Part shown: positions 1 through 6,248 of the stretch, piece by piece
Layout: each line of letters opens with the position of its first letter
Position numbering within the stretch: position 1 is the stretch's first letter
From: JACVRM01 sp046262315
GTDB lineage: Bacteria; Actinomycetota; Thermoleophilia; Gaiellales; Gaiellaceae
Direction of reading: 5' to 3'
Length of the DNA stretch: 11,015 nt
NCBI GenBank assembly: GCA_046262315.1
Contig: JBHEMZ010000052.1
Coordinates: 1-11,015 of the forward strand
Translations under genes and position numbers: made by a program
The notes under the pieces: generated by a model
Seen by the model: only the letters and a program-made list of their open reading frames with translations
What the model was told of the DNA's origin: nothing
The model's database searches: none

Positions 1-141
1 TTCGCCTACCCCAGCAGCAGCCACCGCGCCCAAGCCCTCCCCAGCTACCTCCGCTGGTACAACCACCACCGACCGCACAGCTCGCTCGGCGGCCAACCGC
101 CGATCAGCCGCGTCTCACAGGTCTGTGGGTCCCACACCTAG
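1..141 (+). CDS. IS481-family transposase, C-terminal fragment
   Basis: The window opens inside an integrase-core (DDE) transposase. The 46 visible residues contain YLRWYNHHRPHSSLGGQPP, the typical tail of IS481/IS3-type integrase domains that follows the last catalytic glutamate. The ending VCGSHT and stop TAG fit the IS481 family, whose proteins often end in a short NxxG-H/Y-T tail close to the right inverted repeat. A palindrome TGTGGG-T-CCCACA at 124-136 overlaps the stop and may belong to the element's terminal repeat. The catalytic residues lie outside the window, so activity cannot be judged. The family call is firm at the integrase-core level and likely at the IS481 level. Confidence 0.8.
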   Translation, partial: FAYPSSSHRAQALPSYLRWYNHHRPHSSLGGQPPISRVSQVCGSHT

Positions 142-257
142 ATGGCCGTTCGCGGATCCACCAGCGGGGTACGGTGCGCGGCGCATGGCGCTACGAGCCG
201 AGCGAGCTGCCGGACGTCGAGGAGCTCGTCTTGGCCGCGCGGGCTTTGCGGGACTAG
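142..257 (+). pseudogene. Possible C-terminal remnant of a gene cut by the IS481 element
   Basis: One frame reads from the transposase stop to TAG at 255-257 and ends in GAWRYEPSELPDVEEL followed by VLAARALRD. That looks like a natural protein tail (amphipathic, acidic then helical), not random GC-rich translation. No start or upstream part is present, as expected if the element inserted into the gene. The fragment overlaps the start of the next gene by about 70 bases. I do not recognise the family. It could also be noise from GC-biased sequence. Confidence 0.25.
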
Positions 258-1816
258 CCTGCGGCCTCTACCTGCTGGCCGCGCTCCTCGCGACATGGCC
301 CGCCGTGAAACAGGCCGACGACGCGTTCCTCGCGCGCGCCGACCCCTCCTACGGCGAACCCGCCGCAGGCGACCACCTGCAGCTCTCCTACGCGCTCTGG
401 CTCGTCGGGCACCAGCTCGAGCGGCTGGAGACACCCTGGCGCGACCCCTACTCGTTCCGGCCCGAGGTCGAGCCGGTCCCGAACCTGCAGGGCTGGCTCT
501 TCGGCCTGCCGTACTGGCCGCTCGAGCTGATGCTCGGCGTGGTCGGCGCCTGGAACGCGCTGCTGCTCCTCACCTACGTGCTCGCGGGCGCGCTCGCCTG
601 CGCGTGGCTGCGCGCGCTCGGGCTCGGACGCGGCGCCGCGCTCGTGGGCGGGCTCGCCTTCGCGCTCGCGCCGTACCGCGTCGCGCAGAGCACGGGACAC
701 CTGCTCGGCCCCGCCGCGGCACTCCTGCCCCTCACGCTCCTGGGCTTCGAGCGGGGCCGGCGCGGCTCGCTCCCCTGGCTCTCGCTCGGCGGCGCGGCCC
801 TCGTGGCGGTGCCGCTGTCGGGGCAGCTCCACCTCGCGCTCGGGGCGATCCCGCTCGCGCTCGCCTACGCGGTGGTGCGGACGCATGACCACCGGGCGCT
901 CGCCGGCGCCGCGGTCGCAGGCGCGGCGGCCGTGGCCGCCGGCTTCGCGGTTCAGCGGGCGGTCATCGAGGGATCCGTGGCGGACGAGGGCCGCACGCTC
1001 GCCGAGGTCGCGGCCTTCTCCGCGCGCTGGAGCGCCTTCGTCGCGCGCGATGTCGACGCGCTCGAGGAGTTCGTCTTCCTCGGCTGGCTGACGCCGCTGC
1101 TGGCACTCTCCGGGCTGGCGGCGCTCGTCGTGACCCGCCGCCTCGCGCTCGCCGCGCTGCTCGCCGCCGGCGCCGCCGTCCCGGCTCTGCTCGCCCTCGG
1201 CACGAACCTGCCGCTCTACGAGCCGCTCTGGCGCGCGCTGCCCCCGCTCCGCTACCCGCGCGTGCCGGAGCGGCTCATGCCGATCGCCTGCCTCGCGCTC
1301 GCCGCGCTCGCCGCCTACGCGCTCGACCGCGTGCGCGGCCGCGTCCTGCTGGCGCTCGCCCTGCTGCTCGTCGCCGCCGACCTGCGCCTCGGCGTCTCGC
1401 TCTACCGGCCGGCAACGGCCGACGAGCGCAACGCCGCCTATGCCGCCCTGCGCGGCGAGCCTCCCGGCCGCCTGCTGGAGCTGCCCGTCTTCATCCCCGA
1501 GCGCCATTACGGCTCGGTGTACCTCCTGTACGGGCTCCAGGCGCCGCGCGAGCGGCCGGGCGGCTACTCCTCGACTGCACCACGGGCCGCCGACCGCACC
1601 GCGCGGGCCCTCGTGCCGCTCAACTGCGGAGCGTGGAGTCCAGCGATCGAGCGGCGGCTACGCGCGCTCGGAGTCGTCTACGTCGCCGTGCACGGAGGCC
1701 TGTACGCGGATCCTGCGATCCCCAACTGCGAGCGCGCGGCGCGCCGGACGCTCGTCCGCCGCGGCTTCCGCGAGCTCGCGTCGGACGGTCCCGTGACGGT
1801 GTTCGCCAGGACCTGA
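185..1816 (+). CDS. Multi-pass membrane protein, GT-C glycosyltransferase-like
   Basis: The protein has 543 residues from ATG at 185. The frame is open back to 125, but the first 20 codons would overlap the transposase end. From 185 the protein has an arginine-rich cytoplasmic head and then a membrane helix (about 21-40), a normal layout. About ten hydrophobic segments follow, including LLLLTYVLAGALACAWL and ALAALLAAGAAVPALLALG, and a shorter soluble C-terminal part. The first extracytoplasmic loop carries GDHLQ (Asp near 63), where GT-C lipid-linked-sugar glycosyltransferases keep an acidic metal/base residue. Overall it resembles uncharacterised GT-C/YfhO-like proteins of actinobacteria, which would move a sugar from a polyprenyl carrier outside the membrane. 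This is by architecture only; no family signature is decisive. No good ribosome binding site is seen. It is the only gene of its operon in the window and ends in a shared terminator. Confidence 0.75.
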   Translation: MALRAERAAGRRGARLGRAGFAGLACGLYLLAALLATWPAVKQADDAFLARADPSYGEPAAGDHLQLSYALWLVGHQLERLETPWRDPYSFRPEVEPVPNLQGWLFGLPYWPLELMLGVVGAWNALLLLTYVLAGALACAWLRALGLGRGAALVGGLAFALAPYRVAQSTGHLLGPAAALLPLTLLGFERGRRGSLPWLSLGGAALVAVPLSGQLHLALGAIPLALAYAVVRTHDHRALAGAAVAGAAAVAAGFAVQRAVIEGSVADEGRTLAEVAAFSARWSAFVARDVDALEEFVFLGWLTPLLALSGLAALVVTRRLALAALLAAGAAVPALLALGTNLPLYEPLWRALPPLRYPRVPERLMPIACLALAALAAYALDRVRGRVLLALALLLVAADLRLGVSLYRPATADERNAAYAALRGEPPGRLLELPVFIPERHYGSVYLLYGLQAPRERPGGYSSTAPRAADRTARALVPLNCGAWSPAIERRLRALGVVYVAVHGGLYADPAIPNCERAARRTLVRRGFRELASDGPVTVFART

Positions 1817-1847
1817 GCGAGGCCGGGCGGAATCCCGGCCCCGCTCA
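1814..1847. terminator. Bidirectional terminator hairpin between convergent genes
   Basis: TGAGCGAGGCCGGG (1814-1827) pairs with CCCGGCCCCGCTCA (1834-1847) around the six-base loop CGGAAT, giving 14 positions with one A/C mismatch. The left arm begins at the stop codon of the membrane-protein gene, and the right arm ends ten bases before the stop of the convergent secreted-protein gene. There is no T-tract on either side, which is common for hairpins in GC-rich actinobacteria. It probably serves both genes. Confidence 0.65.
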
Positions 1848-1856
1848 CGTATCCGC

Positions 1857-2522
1857 TCAGGCCGCGGCGGGCGGGCCCGCGAAGGGTGCGCGGTCGAGGT
1901 TCGGCGGCGGCCCAGACGGATGCGCAGGCAAGTCACCGTTGACCAGCGCCGTGATGTGCTCCTCGAGGTCGCCGGCGATCCGGTCCCGCTGCTCCTCGGT
2001 CAGCCGACCGGCATTCACCGCGGCGTCGAGCTCGGCCCTGGCATCGTCGACCATGGCGCCGACGAGCCCGTCGACCGTCTTGTCGCGCGCCTTCGCCAGC
2101 TCGGCGAGCGTCTTGCCGCTCTCGAGCGCCGTCCGCAGCTCCGCCTCGGTCATGCCGAGGTAGGTCGCCGCGGCCGCCAGTCCGGCGTGGTGGCCGCCGG
2201 GGCCGTGACGGGGACCCATGACAGGCCCGAGGCCGGCGAGCGGAACGTCGCCGGCCTCGATGCGCTCCTTGAGCTCGTCGCCCTGCTCTTGCGTGAGCCG
2301 CCCCGCCTCGACCGCGGTATCGACCCGGTTCGAGAGTGCCTTCTTCAGCGCGCTCGTCAGCGCCGCCGGCGTGACGCCGAGCTCCTCTGCCGCGTCACTG
2401 ACGACGGCCTCGCTCTCCTGCTCGGCGCTCGTTCCCTTCGTTGCCGCGAACGCGGCCCCACCGCCGGCGATCGCGAGCACGGCCACCGTGCCCGCCGCGA
2501 TCTTCCTTGCGTGGTTCTGCAT
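1857..2522 (-). CDS. Secreted helical protein with two related modules
   Basis: The protein has 221 residues. The start ATG at 2522 follows the ribosome binding site GAAAGGAG. Residues 1-26 are a Sec-type signal peptide (MQNHARK, then a hydrophobic stretch to AAFA), with cleavage likely after Ala26. The mature part is highly charged and helical and contains two related units. Unit one (about 48-90) begins LGVTPAAL and includes AGRLTQEQ. Unit two (about 122-191) begins LGMTEAEL and includes AGRLTEEQ. A Gly/Pro/His linker separates them, and the tail is proline-rich. Such proteins are frequent and uncharacterised in actinobacteria. I do not know the function; an extracytoplasmic chaperone-like or sensor-partner role would fit its place beside a two-component system and HtrA, but that is inference. 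A four-unit operator array lies just upstream (2577-2612). Confidence 0.75.
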   Translation of the reverse strand: MQNHARKIAAGTVAVLAIAGGGAAFAATKGTSAEQESEAVVSDAAEELGVTPAALTSALKKALSNRVDTAVEAGRLTQEQGDELKERIEAGDVPLAGLGPVMGPRHGPGGHHAGLAAAATYLGMTEAELRTALESGKTLAELAKARDKTVDGLVGAMVDDARAELDAAVNAGRLTEEQRDRIAGDLEEHITALVNGDLPAHPSGPPPNLDRAPFAGPPAAA

Positions 2523-2576
2523 CGTCGCTCCTTTCTCGTAGTTGACTGCGACGAGCTAGAGCGAATCAGCGGCTCC

Positions 2577-2612
2577 TAAGCGGCCCGTGAACCTGCCCTG
2601 AGAGGCGCGTGA
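2577..2612 (-). promoter_or_regulatory. 11-bp direct-repeat operator array upstream of the secreted-protein gene
   Basis: Read on the minus strand, the cores TCA (2610-2612), TCA (2599-2601), TCA (2588-2590) and TTA (2577-2579) recur at exactly 11-bp steps, in contexts TTCACG, TCTCAG, TTCACG and CTTAGG. OmpR/PhoB-type regulators bind head-to-tail dimers on direct repeats of this period; the actinobacterial PHO box has 11-nt units with a GTTCAC core. Two very similar arrays precede the regulator and htrA genes. Further TGA cores at 2632 and 2644 (plus strand) suggest that the array may run into the end of the kinase gene. A possible -10 lies in CTCTAGCT, about 19 bases past the last core. Bases 2523-2619 hold nothing else visible. 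Confidence 0.6.
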
Positions 2613-2619
2613 AGGTTCC

Positions 2620-4011
2620 CTAGGAGTTCTCTGAGAGGGCGCCTGAGCCCGGGCCACCGTTCAGCCGTAGGACGACCCGGGTGCCTCCGCCTTCAGCGCG
2701 CTCGGCGACAACGCTGCCGCCGTGGGCCTCCGCTACCTGGCGGACGATGGCGAGCCCGAGCCCGGACCCGGGCAGCCCGCGCGCGGAAGGCGAGCGGTAG
2801 AAGCGGTCGAAGACGTGCGGCGCATCCTCCTCGGCGATCCCGGGCCCGTGGTCGCGGATGACGACCTCGCCTGCGCCGACCCGCACCTCGACCTCGCCGC
2901 CGCCCGGGCTCCACTTGGCCGCGTTGTCGAGCAGATTCCCGATCGCCCGCTCGAGTGAGGCGGGCACGCCGCGTACCGTCGATTCGCCGAGCTCGGTCGT
3001 GAACGTGACGCCCGGGCGGTCGCGCCGCGCCCGCTCGACCGCGTCGGCCGTGAGCAGGTCGAGCCGCACCTCCTCGGGCTCCGACGGGAGCTGATCGCCG
3101 CGGGCGAGCTCGATCAGCTCGGCGATCAGCGTCGTCATCTCCGCTATCTGCTCGACCACGTCGTCGAGCAGCCGCCGTCGTTCCTCGGCGGAAAGGTGCT
3201 CCTCGGTCATCAGCACCTCGAAGTTCGTTCGCAGGCTGGTCAGCGGCGTGCGCAGCTCGTGCGAGGCATCGGCGACGAGCTGACGCTGCGCCCATGCCGA
3301 CTCCTCGAGTGCGCTCGACGAGTGTTCGAGCGCGGCCAGCATCCTGTTGAAGCTGCCGGCGAGCCGGCTGAGCTCGTCCTGGCCGCGCGCGTCGATGCGC
3401 TCGGACATGTCGCCCGTCGCGGTAACACGCTCAGACGCCTCGGTCAGGCGCTTGACGGGCGCCACGGCGGCCCGCGATACGAGCAGACCGAGCGCGGCGG
3501 CGACAAGGATGCCCCCCACCGCGATCAGGAAGAGAAGCGTTCTGATGCGCTCGAGAGTGTCGTCCACTTCCTCGAGCGAACGGGTGACCTGGAGCGCGTA
3601 GCCGGGCGCGTAAGGGAACGTGAGCACGCGGACATGCGTGTCGCCCACGTGCGCGTCTGAGAGGTACGTGCCCCCGCGTCCCGAGGCGACGTCGCGCGCC
3701 CTGTCGGTCAGCGGGATCGCCACGTTCTTCCGGACGGGACGCAGTACGGTGCCGTCGTCCTTGACCGCCTGGACGTTGACGTCGGCACCGCCGAGCGCCG
3801 GCCGCGGAACGTCGAGCCTCAGCATGCCGTCGAGCGTCTGGATCTCGGCGAGCGGCGCGTGCGAGAGCTCGCGCGCCGCGTCGCGGAGGCTCTCGTCCAC
3901 CTGATCGCGCAGCTCGCCGCGTACGACGACGAAGACGACCGCGGATGCCAGCATGACCGCGAGCGCGACCGCCGCTGCCGCGACGACCGCCAGGCGCGCG
4001 CGGAAGCTCAC
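2620..4011 (-). CDS. Sensor histidine kinase, MprB-like
   Basis: The protein has 463 residues from GTG at 4011, chosen because GTGA overlaps the stop of the response-regulator gene by four bases (translational coupling) and the protein then begins VSFRARL directly before the first membrane helix. Layout: transmembrane helix about 6-31; extracytoplasmic sensor region about 32-155; second helix about 156-180; HAMP about 181-232; HisKA with ASHELRTPLTSL, His251 being the phosphorylated residue; HATPase with N-box NLLDNA (Asn363), G1 DHGPG (387-391) and G2 GSGLGLA (415-421). All catalytic motifs are intact. Mycobacterial MprB is about 504 residues with the same order of parts. The role is autophosphorylation in response to envelope stress and transfer to the neighbouring OmpR-type regulator. 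The exact stimulus is not readable from the sequence. Confidence 0.9.
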   Translation of the reverse strand: MSFRARLAVVAAAAVALAVMLASAVVFVVVRGELRDQVDESLRDAARELSHAPLAEIQTLDGMLRLDVPRPALGGADVNVQAVKDDGTVLRPVRKNVAIPLTDRARDVASGRGGTYLSDAHVGDTHVRVLTFPYAPGYALQVTRSLEEVDDTLERIRTLLFLIAVGGILVAAALGLLVSRAAVAPVKRLTEASERVTATGDMSERIDARGQDELSRLAGSFNRMLAALEHSSSALEESAWAQRQLVADASHELRTPLTSLRTNFEVLMTEEHLSAEERRRLLDDVVEQIAEMTTLIAELIELARGDQLPSEPEEVRLDLLTADAVERARRDRPGVTFTTELGESTVRGVPASLERAIGNLLDNAAKWSPGGGEVEVRVGAGEVVIRDHGPGIAEEDAPHVFDRFYRSPSARGLPGSGLGLAIVRQVAEAHGGSVVAERAEGGGTRVVLRLNGGPGSGALSENS

Positions 4012-4675
4012 GGCTCGCGCAGCGCATAGCCCACGCCGCGCACCGTGTGGATGACGCGTGGACGGCCGCCCAGCTCGGTCTTGCGTCGCAAATAGCCGAT
4101 GTAGACATCGAGCGAGTTCGAGGCGAAGCCGAAGTCGTAGCCCCACACGCGCTCGAAGATGACGGGCCGGGTGAGCACCTGCCGCGGGTTGAGCATGAAG
4201 AGCTCCAGCAGGTTGAACTCCGTGCGCGTGAGCTCCACGCGCTCGCCGCCACGGTGCACCTCGCGGGTCGCGGAACTCAGCTCGAGATCGGCGAAGCGCA
4301 GCACCTGGCCGCCATTCGAATTACGGCGCAGCAGCGCTCGGATGCGGGCGAGCAGCTCCTCGAGCGCGAACGGCTTGACGAGATAGTCGTCCGCACCCGC
4401 GTCGAGACCGGCCACGCGATCTCCACCGCGTCGCGCGCCGTCAGCATCAATACCGGCAGCGGGTTGCCGCTCCTGCGTAGCCGCCGGCAGACCTCGAGGC
4501 CGTCCAGGCCGGGCATGAGCACGTCGAGGACGACGGCGTCCGGCTGCTCCGCCTCGAGCCGCGCGAGCGCCTGTGTCCCGTCGGCCGCCAGCTCGACCCG
4601 GTAGCCCTGGAGCTCGAGCGCGCGCCGCAGCGACTCGCGCACGGCACGCTCGTCGTCGACGACCAAGATCTTCAT
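4008..4675 (-). pseudogene. OmpR/PhoB-family response regulator (MprA-like), frameshifted
   Basis: The first part (ATG at 4675) is a receiver domain: MKILVVDDE with acidic pocket Asp7/Asp8, phospho-acceptor Asp51 in VLDVLMPGLDG, and Thr79 in LTARDAVE. The reading then jumps one frame: GLDAGADDYLVKPF (with the conserved Lys) and the winged-helix DNA-binding domain continue in another frame to the stop at 4008. The DNA shows GTGGAGATCGCGTGG (minus strand) where GTGGAGGATCGCGTGG would restore EDRVAGLDAG, so one G is missing at about 4418-4423. The C-terminal domain (RTEFNLLELFMLNPRQ, SLDVYIGYLRRKTE, HTVRGVGYALRE) is strongly MprA-like. All else is intact, so this is either a sequencing error or a very recent mutation. 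The gene overlaps the kinase by GTGA. Confidence 0.85.
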
Positions 4676-4724
4676 CGCCTCATTCTGCCTCCGCTATCTT
4701 GAGGCTAAGGGTTGCAGCGGCGGG

Positions 4725-4760
4725 TAAACGGGGCATGAGAAGCGCCTGAGAATCCACTAA
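4725..4760 (-). promoter_or_regulatory. 11-bp direct-repeat operator array upstream of the response-regulator gene
   Basis: On the minus strand, TTA (4758-4760), TCA (4747-4749), TCA (4736-4738) and TTA (4725-4727) lie exactly 11 bp apart, in contexts CTTTAG, TTCTCAGG, TTCTCATG and GTTTAC. The array reads towards the regulator gene, whose ATG is 50 bases further on. This implies autoregulation of the two-component operon. Candidate -10 sequences are CTTAGCC and AAGATAG, but neither is convincing. Confidence 0.6.
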
Positions 4761-4769
4761 AGAGCGCGC

Positions 4770-4806
4770 TTAACGCGATCTTCACGCTCGTCTCAGCACG
4801 GTCTTA
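4770..4806 (+). promoter_or_regulatory. 11-bp direct-repeat operator array upstream of the htrA-like gene
   Basis: On the plus strand, TTA (4770-4772), TCA (4782-4784), TCA (4793-4795) and TTA (4804-4806) recur at 12, 11 and 11 bp, in contexts CTTAAC, TTCACG, TCTCAG and CTTAAG. It has the same core order as the array for the regulator, which lies back-to-back only ten bases away. It reads towards the protease gene 49 bases downstream. No clear -10 hexamer is visible; an activator-dependent promoter is plausible. Confidence 0.6.
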
Positions 4807-4854
4807 AGCGCGGCGGCTGAGATGTGAGCAGACTCACTCCGGAAAGGATCGACC

Positions 4855-6003
4855 ATGAAGCGCCCTGCGAGCAGATTCCTACCCGTCCTCGCCGCCCTGG
4901 TGGTCGCCACCAGCCTCGGCGCGGTTGCGGGCGCCGCGATCTACGCCGCCGGCTCCGGCGGGTCGACGACGGTCGTCAAACAAGTTCCGGTCGAGACCGC
5001 TACGCCCGCTGCGAGCACTCGTGACCTGACGGTGAGCCAGGTCTATCGGCGCACGGCCGCCGGGGTCGTCGAGATCACCTCGACGGGCTCGGGCTCGTCC
5101 TCGGGATTCCCCGGTCAGTCCCCCCAGCAGCAGGCGCAGGGCTCAGGGTTCGTCTACGACCGCGAGGGCCACGTGGTGACGAACCAGCACGTCGTGGACG
5201 GCGCGGACTCGGTCTCGGCCACGTTCTCGAACGGCGAGAGCTACGACGCGCGCGTGATCGGGACGGACGCCTCCACCGACCTGGCGGTGCTCGACGTGGA
5301 CGCGCCCGCCGCACTGCTTTCGCCGCTTCCCCTGGGAGACTCGGACAAGCTGGCCGTCGGCGAGGGCGTGGTGGCGCTAGGCAGTCCCTTCGGACTCCAG
5401 GGGACGCTCACCGCCGGCGTCGTCAGTGCTCTCCACCGGCAGATGACGGCGCCCAACGACTTCACCATCAACGACTCGATCCAGACCGATGCGGCCATCA
5501 ACCACGGCAACTCGGGCGGGCCGCTTTTGAACCTGCGCGGCCGGGTGGTCGGTGTCAACGCGCAGATCCGCAGCGACTCGGGCGGCAACGAGGGCGTGGG
5601 CTTCGCCATCCCGTCGAACACCGTGCGCTCGATCGTGCGCCAGCTGCTCGGCTCGGGGAAGGTCGAGCACGCCTTCCTGGGCGTGTCCGTACAGGGCATC
5701 CCTGCCGGCGCCGCCGAGGAGCTCGACCTGCCGACGGGCGTGGCGATCGCCGAGGTGCGAGACGACGGCCCGGCGCAGAAAGCGGGGCTGCGGGCCGCAA
5801 CCGGGAATCGGTCGGTGAACGGCACGCCCTATCCGACGGGCGGCGACGTGATCACGGCGATCGACGGCAAGGCCGTCGCGACCGCGGAGGACCTCCAGCG
5901 TGCGATCGACGCGCGGCGCCCGGGCGACACGGTCACGCTGACCCTCGAACGCGCGGGCCGGACGCAAACGCTGAAGATCGAGCTGGCCGAGCGCCCCGAG
6001 TAG
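4855..6003 (+). CDS. HtrA/DegP-family serine protease with PDZ domain (PepD-like)
   Basis: The protein has 382 residues; ATG at 4855 follows GGAAAGG at a good distance. A short basic head and one hydrophobic segment (about 8-32) form a signal anchor or signal peptide, so the protease acts outside the membrane. A low-complexity Ser/Gly/Gln linker (78-97) leads to a trypsin-like domain with an intact triad: His112 in VTNQHVVDGA, Asp142 in STDLAVLDV and Ser220 in GNSGGPL. One PDZ domain covers about 272-378 (FLGVSVQ, GGDVITAIDGKAV, GDTVTLTLERAG). HtrA proteins degrade or refold misfolded envelope proteins. Mycobacterial pepD sits beside mprA-mprB and is controlled by them. Here the gene is divergent from the regulator and carries its own operator array, supporting the same link. 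No T-rich terminator follows the stop. Confidence 0.92.
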   Translation: MKRPASRFLPVLAALVVATSLGAVAGAAIYAAGSGGSTTVVKQVPVETATPAASTRDLTVSQVYRRTAAGVVEITSTGSGSSSGFPGQSPQQQAQGSGFVYDREGHVVTNQHVVDGADSVSATFSNGESYDARVIGTDASTDLAVLDVDAPAALLSPLPLGDSDKLAVGEGVVALGSPFGLQGTLTAGVVSALHRQMTAPNDFTINDSIQTDAAINHGNSGGPLLNLRGRVVGVNAQIRSDSGGNEGVGFAIPSNTVRSIVRQLLGSGKVEHAFLGVSVQGIPAGAAEELDLPTGVAIAEVRDDGPAQKAGLRAATGNRSVNGTPYPTGGDVITAIDGKAVATAEDLQRAIDARRPGDTVTLTLERAGRTQTLKIELAERPE

Positions 6004-6007
6004 ATTA

Positions 6008-6088
6008 GGCGTCGACGACCCGCTACATGCCCATGGCGTAGTAGACAGTTGCCGCTGAATAGGGCTTTCTGGTGCGGCAATCGACGCC
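6008..6088. repeat. Nested inverted repeats downstream of the htrA-like gene
   Basis: GGCGTCGA (6008-6015) is complementary to TCGACGCC (6081-6088), and TTGCCGC (6049-6055) to GCGGCAA (6074-6080). The two right arms are contiguous, while the left arms are 33 bases apart. A transcript reading out of htrA could fold this way. It may be a weak terminator, a small RNA or the relic of an insertion. The rest of 6004-6248 has no open frame that looks coding. Confidence 0.3.
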
Positions 6089-6134
6089 CGCCATCACGCT
6101 GACCACACCTAGACACATCGCTACGGCCCTTCCA

Positions 6135-6231
6135 GGGGACGTCATCGCACTGTGGTAACAGCGTCCACAGGTTCGTCCATCGCCACTCGGTCACGCCGAA
6201 GTTCGCGGGTTCAAGTCCCATCGCTCCCGCC
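6135..6231 (+). other. Degraded tRNA-like sequence (best preserved in the 3' half)
   Basis: The 3' portion contains TCGCGGGTTCAAGTCCCA (T-arm with the universal GGTTCAA core) and ends CGCTCCCGCC, like a tRNA acceptor strand with a G discriminator and CC. GTCACGCCGAAG before it resembles the anticodon-arm region of actinobacterial tRNA-Asp genes. GGGGACG at 6135-6141 can pair with CGCTCCC at 6222-6228 apart from one A/C mismatch and one G/T wobble. However, the T-stem has a mismatch, the D- and anticodon arms do not fold properly and the span (95-97 bases) is too long for most tRNAs. I read it as a tRNA relic or attachment-site fragment, not a working tRNA. Confidence 0.28.
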
Positions 6232-6248
6232 CTTTACACCTCGCTTTT

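Noticed and set aside
254..1507. 417-codon open frame on the minus strand
   Set aside because: Antisense shadow of the membrane-protein gene, rich in Glu/Arg/Gln without any recognisable fold.
3431..4252. 273-codon minus-strand frame overlapping regulator and kinase
   Set aside because: Out-of-frame shadow of the regulator and kinase genes; the true frames carry all family motifs.
4416..4425. Programmed ribosomal frameshifting in the response regulator
   Set aside because: There is no slippery heptamer and no reason for programmed frameshifting in this family; a missing base explains the shift completely.
5829..6221. 130-codon minus-strand frame beginning MGLEPANFGV
   Set aside because: It overlaps the 3' end of htrA antisense, and its start derives from the tRNA-like sequence; such LEP/DLNP phrases are a known artefact of translating tRNA 3' ends.
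6135..6229. A functional long tRNA such as tRNA-Sec or tRNA-Ser
   Set aside because: The length and G discriminator would fit, but the T-stem is mismatched and no acceptable D-arm or 5-bp anticodon stem with a 7-base loop can be drawn, so it is listed only as tRNA-like.
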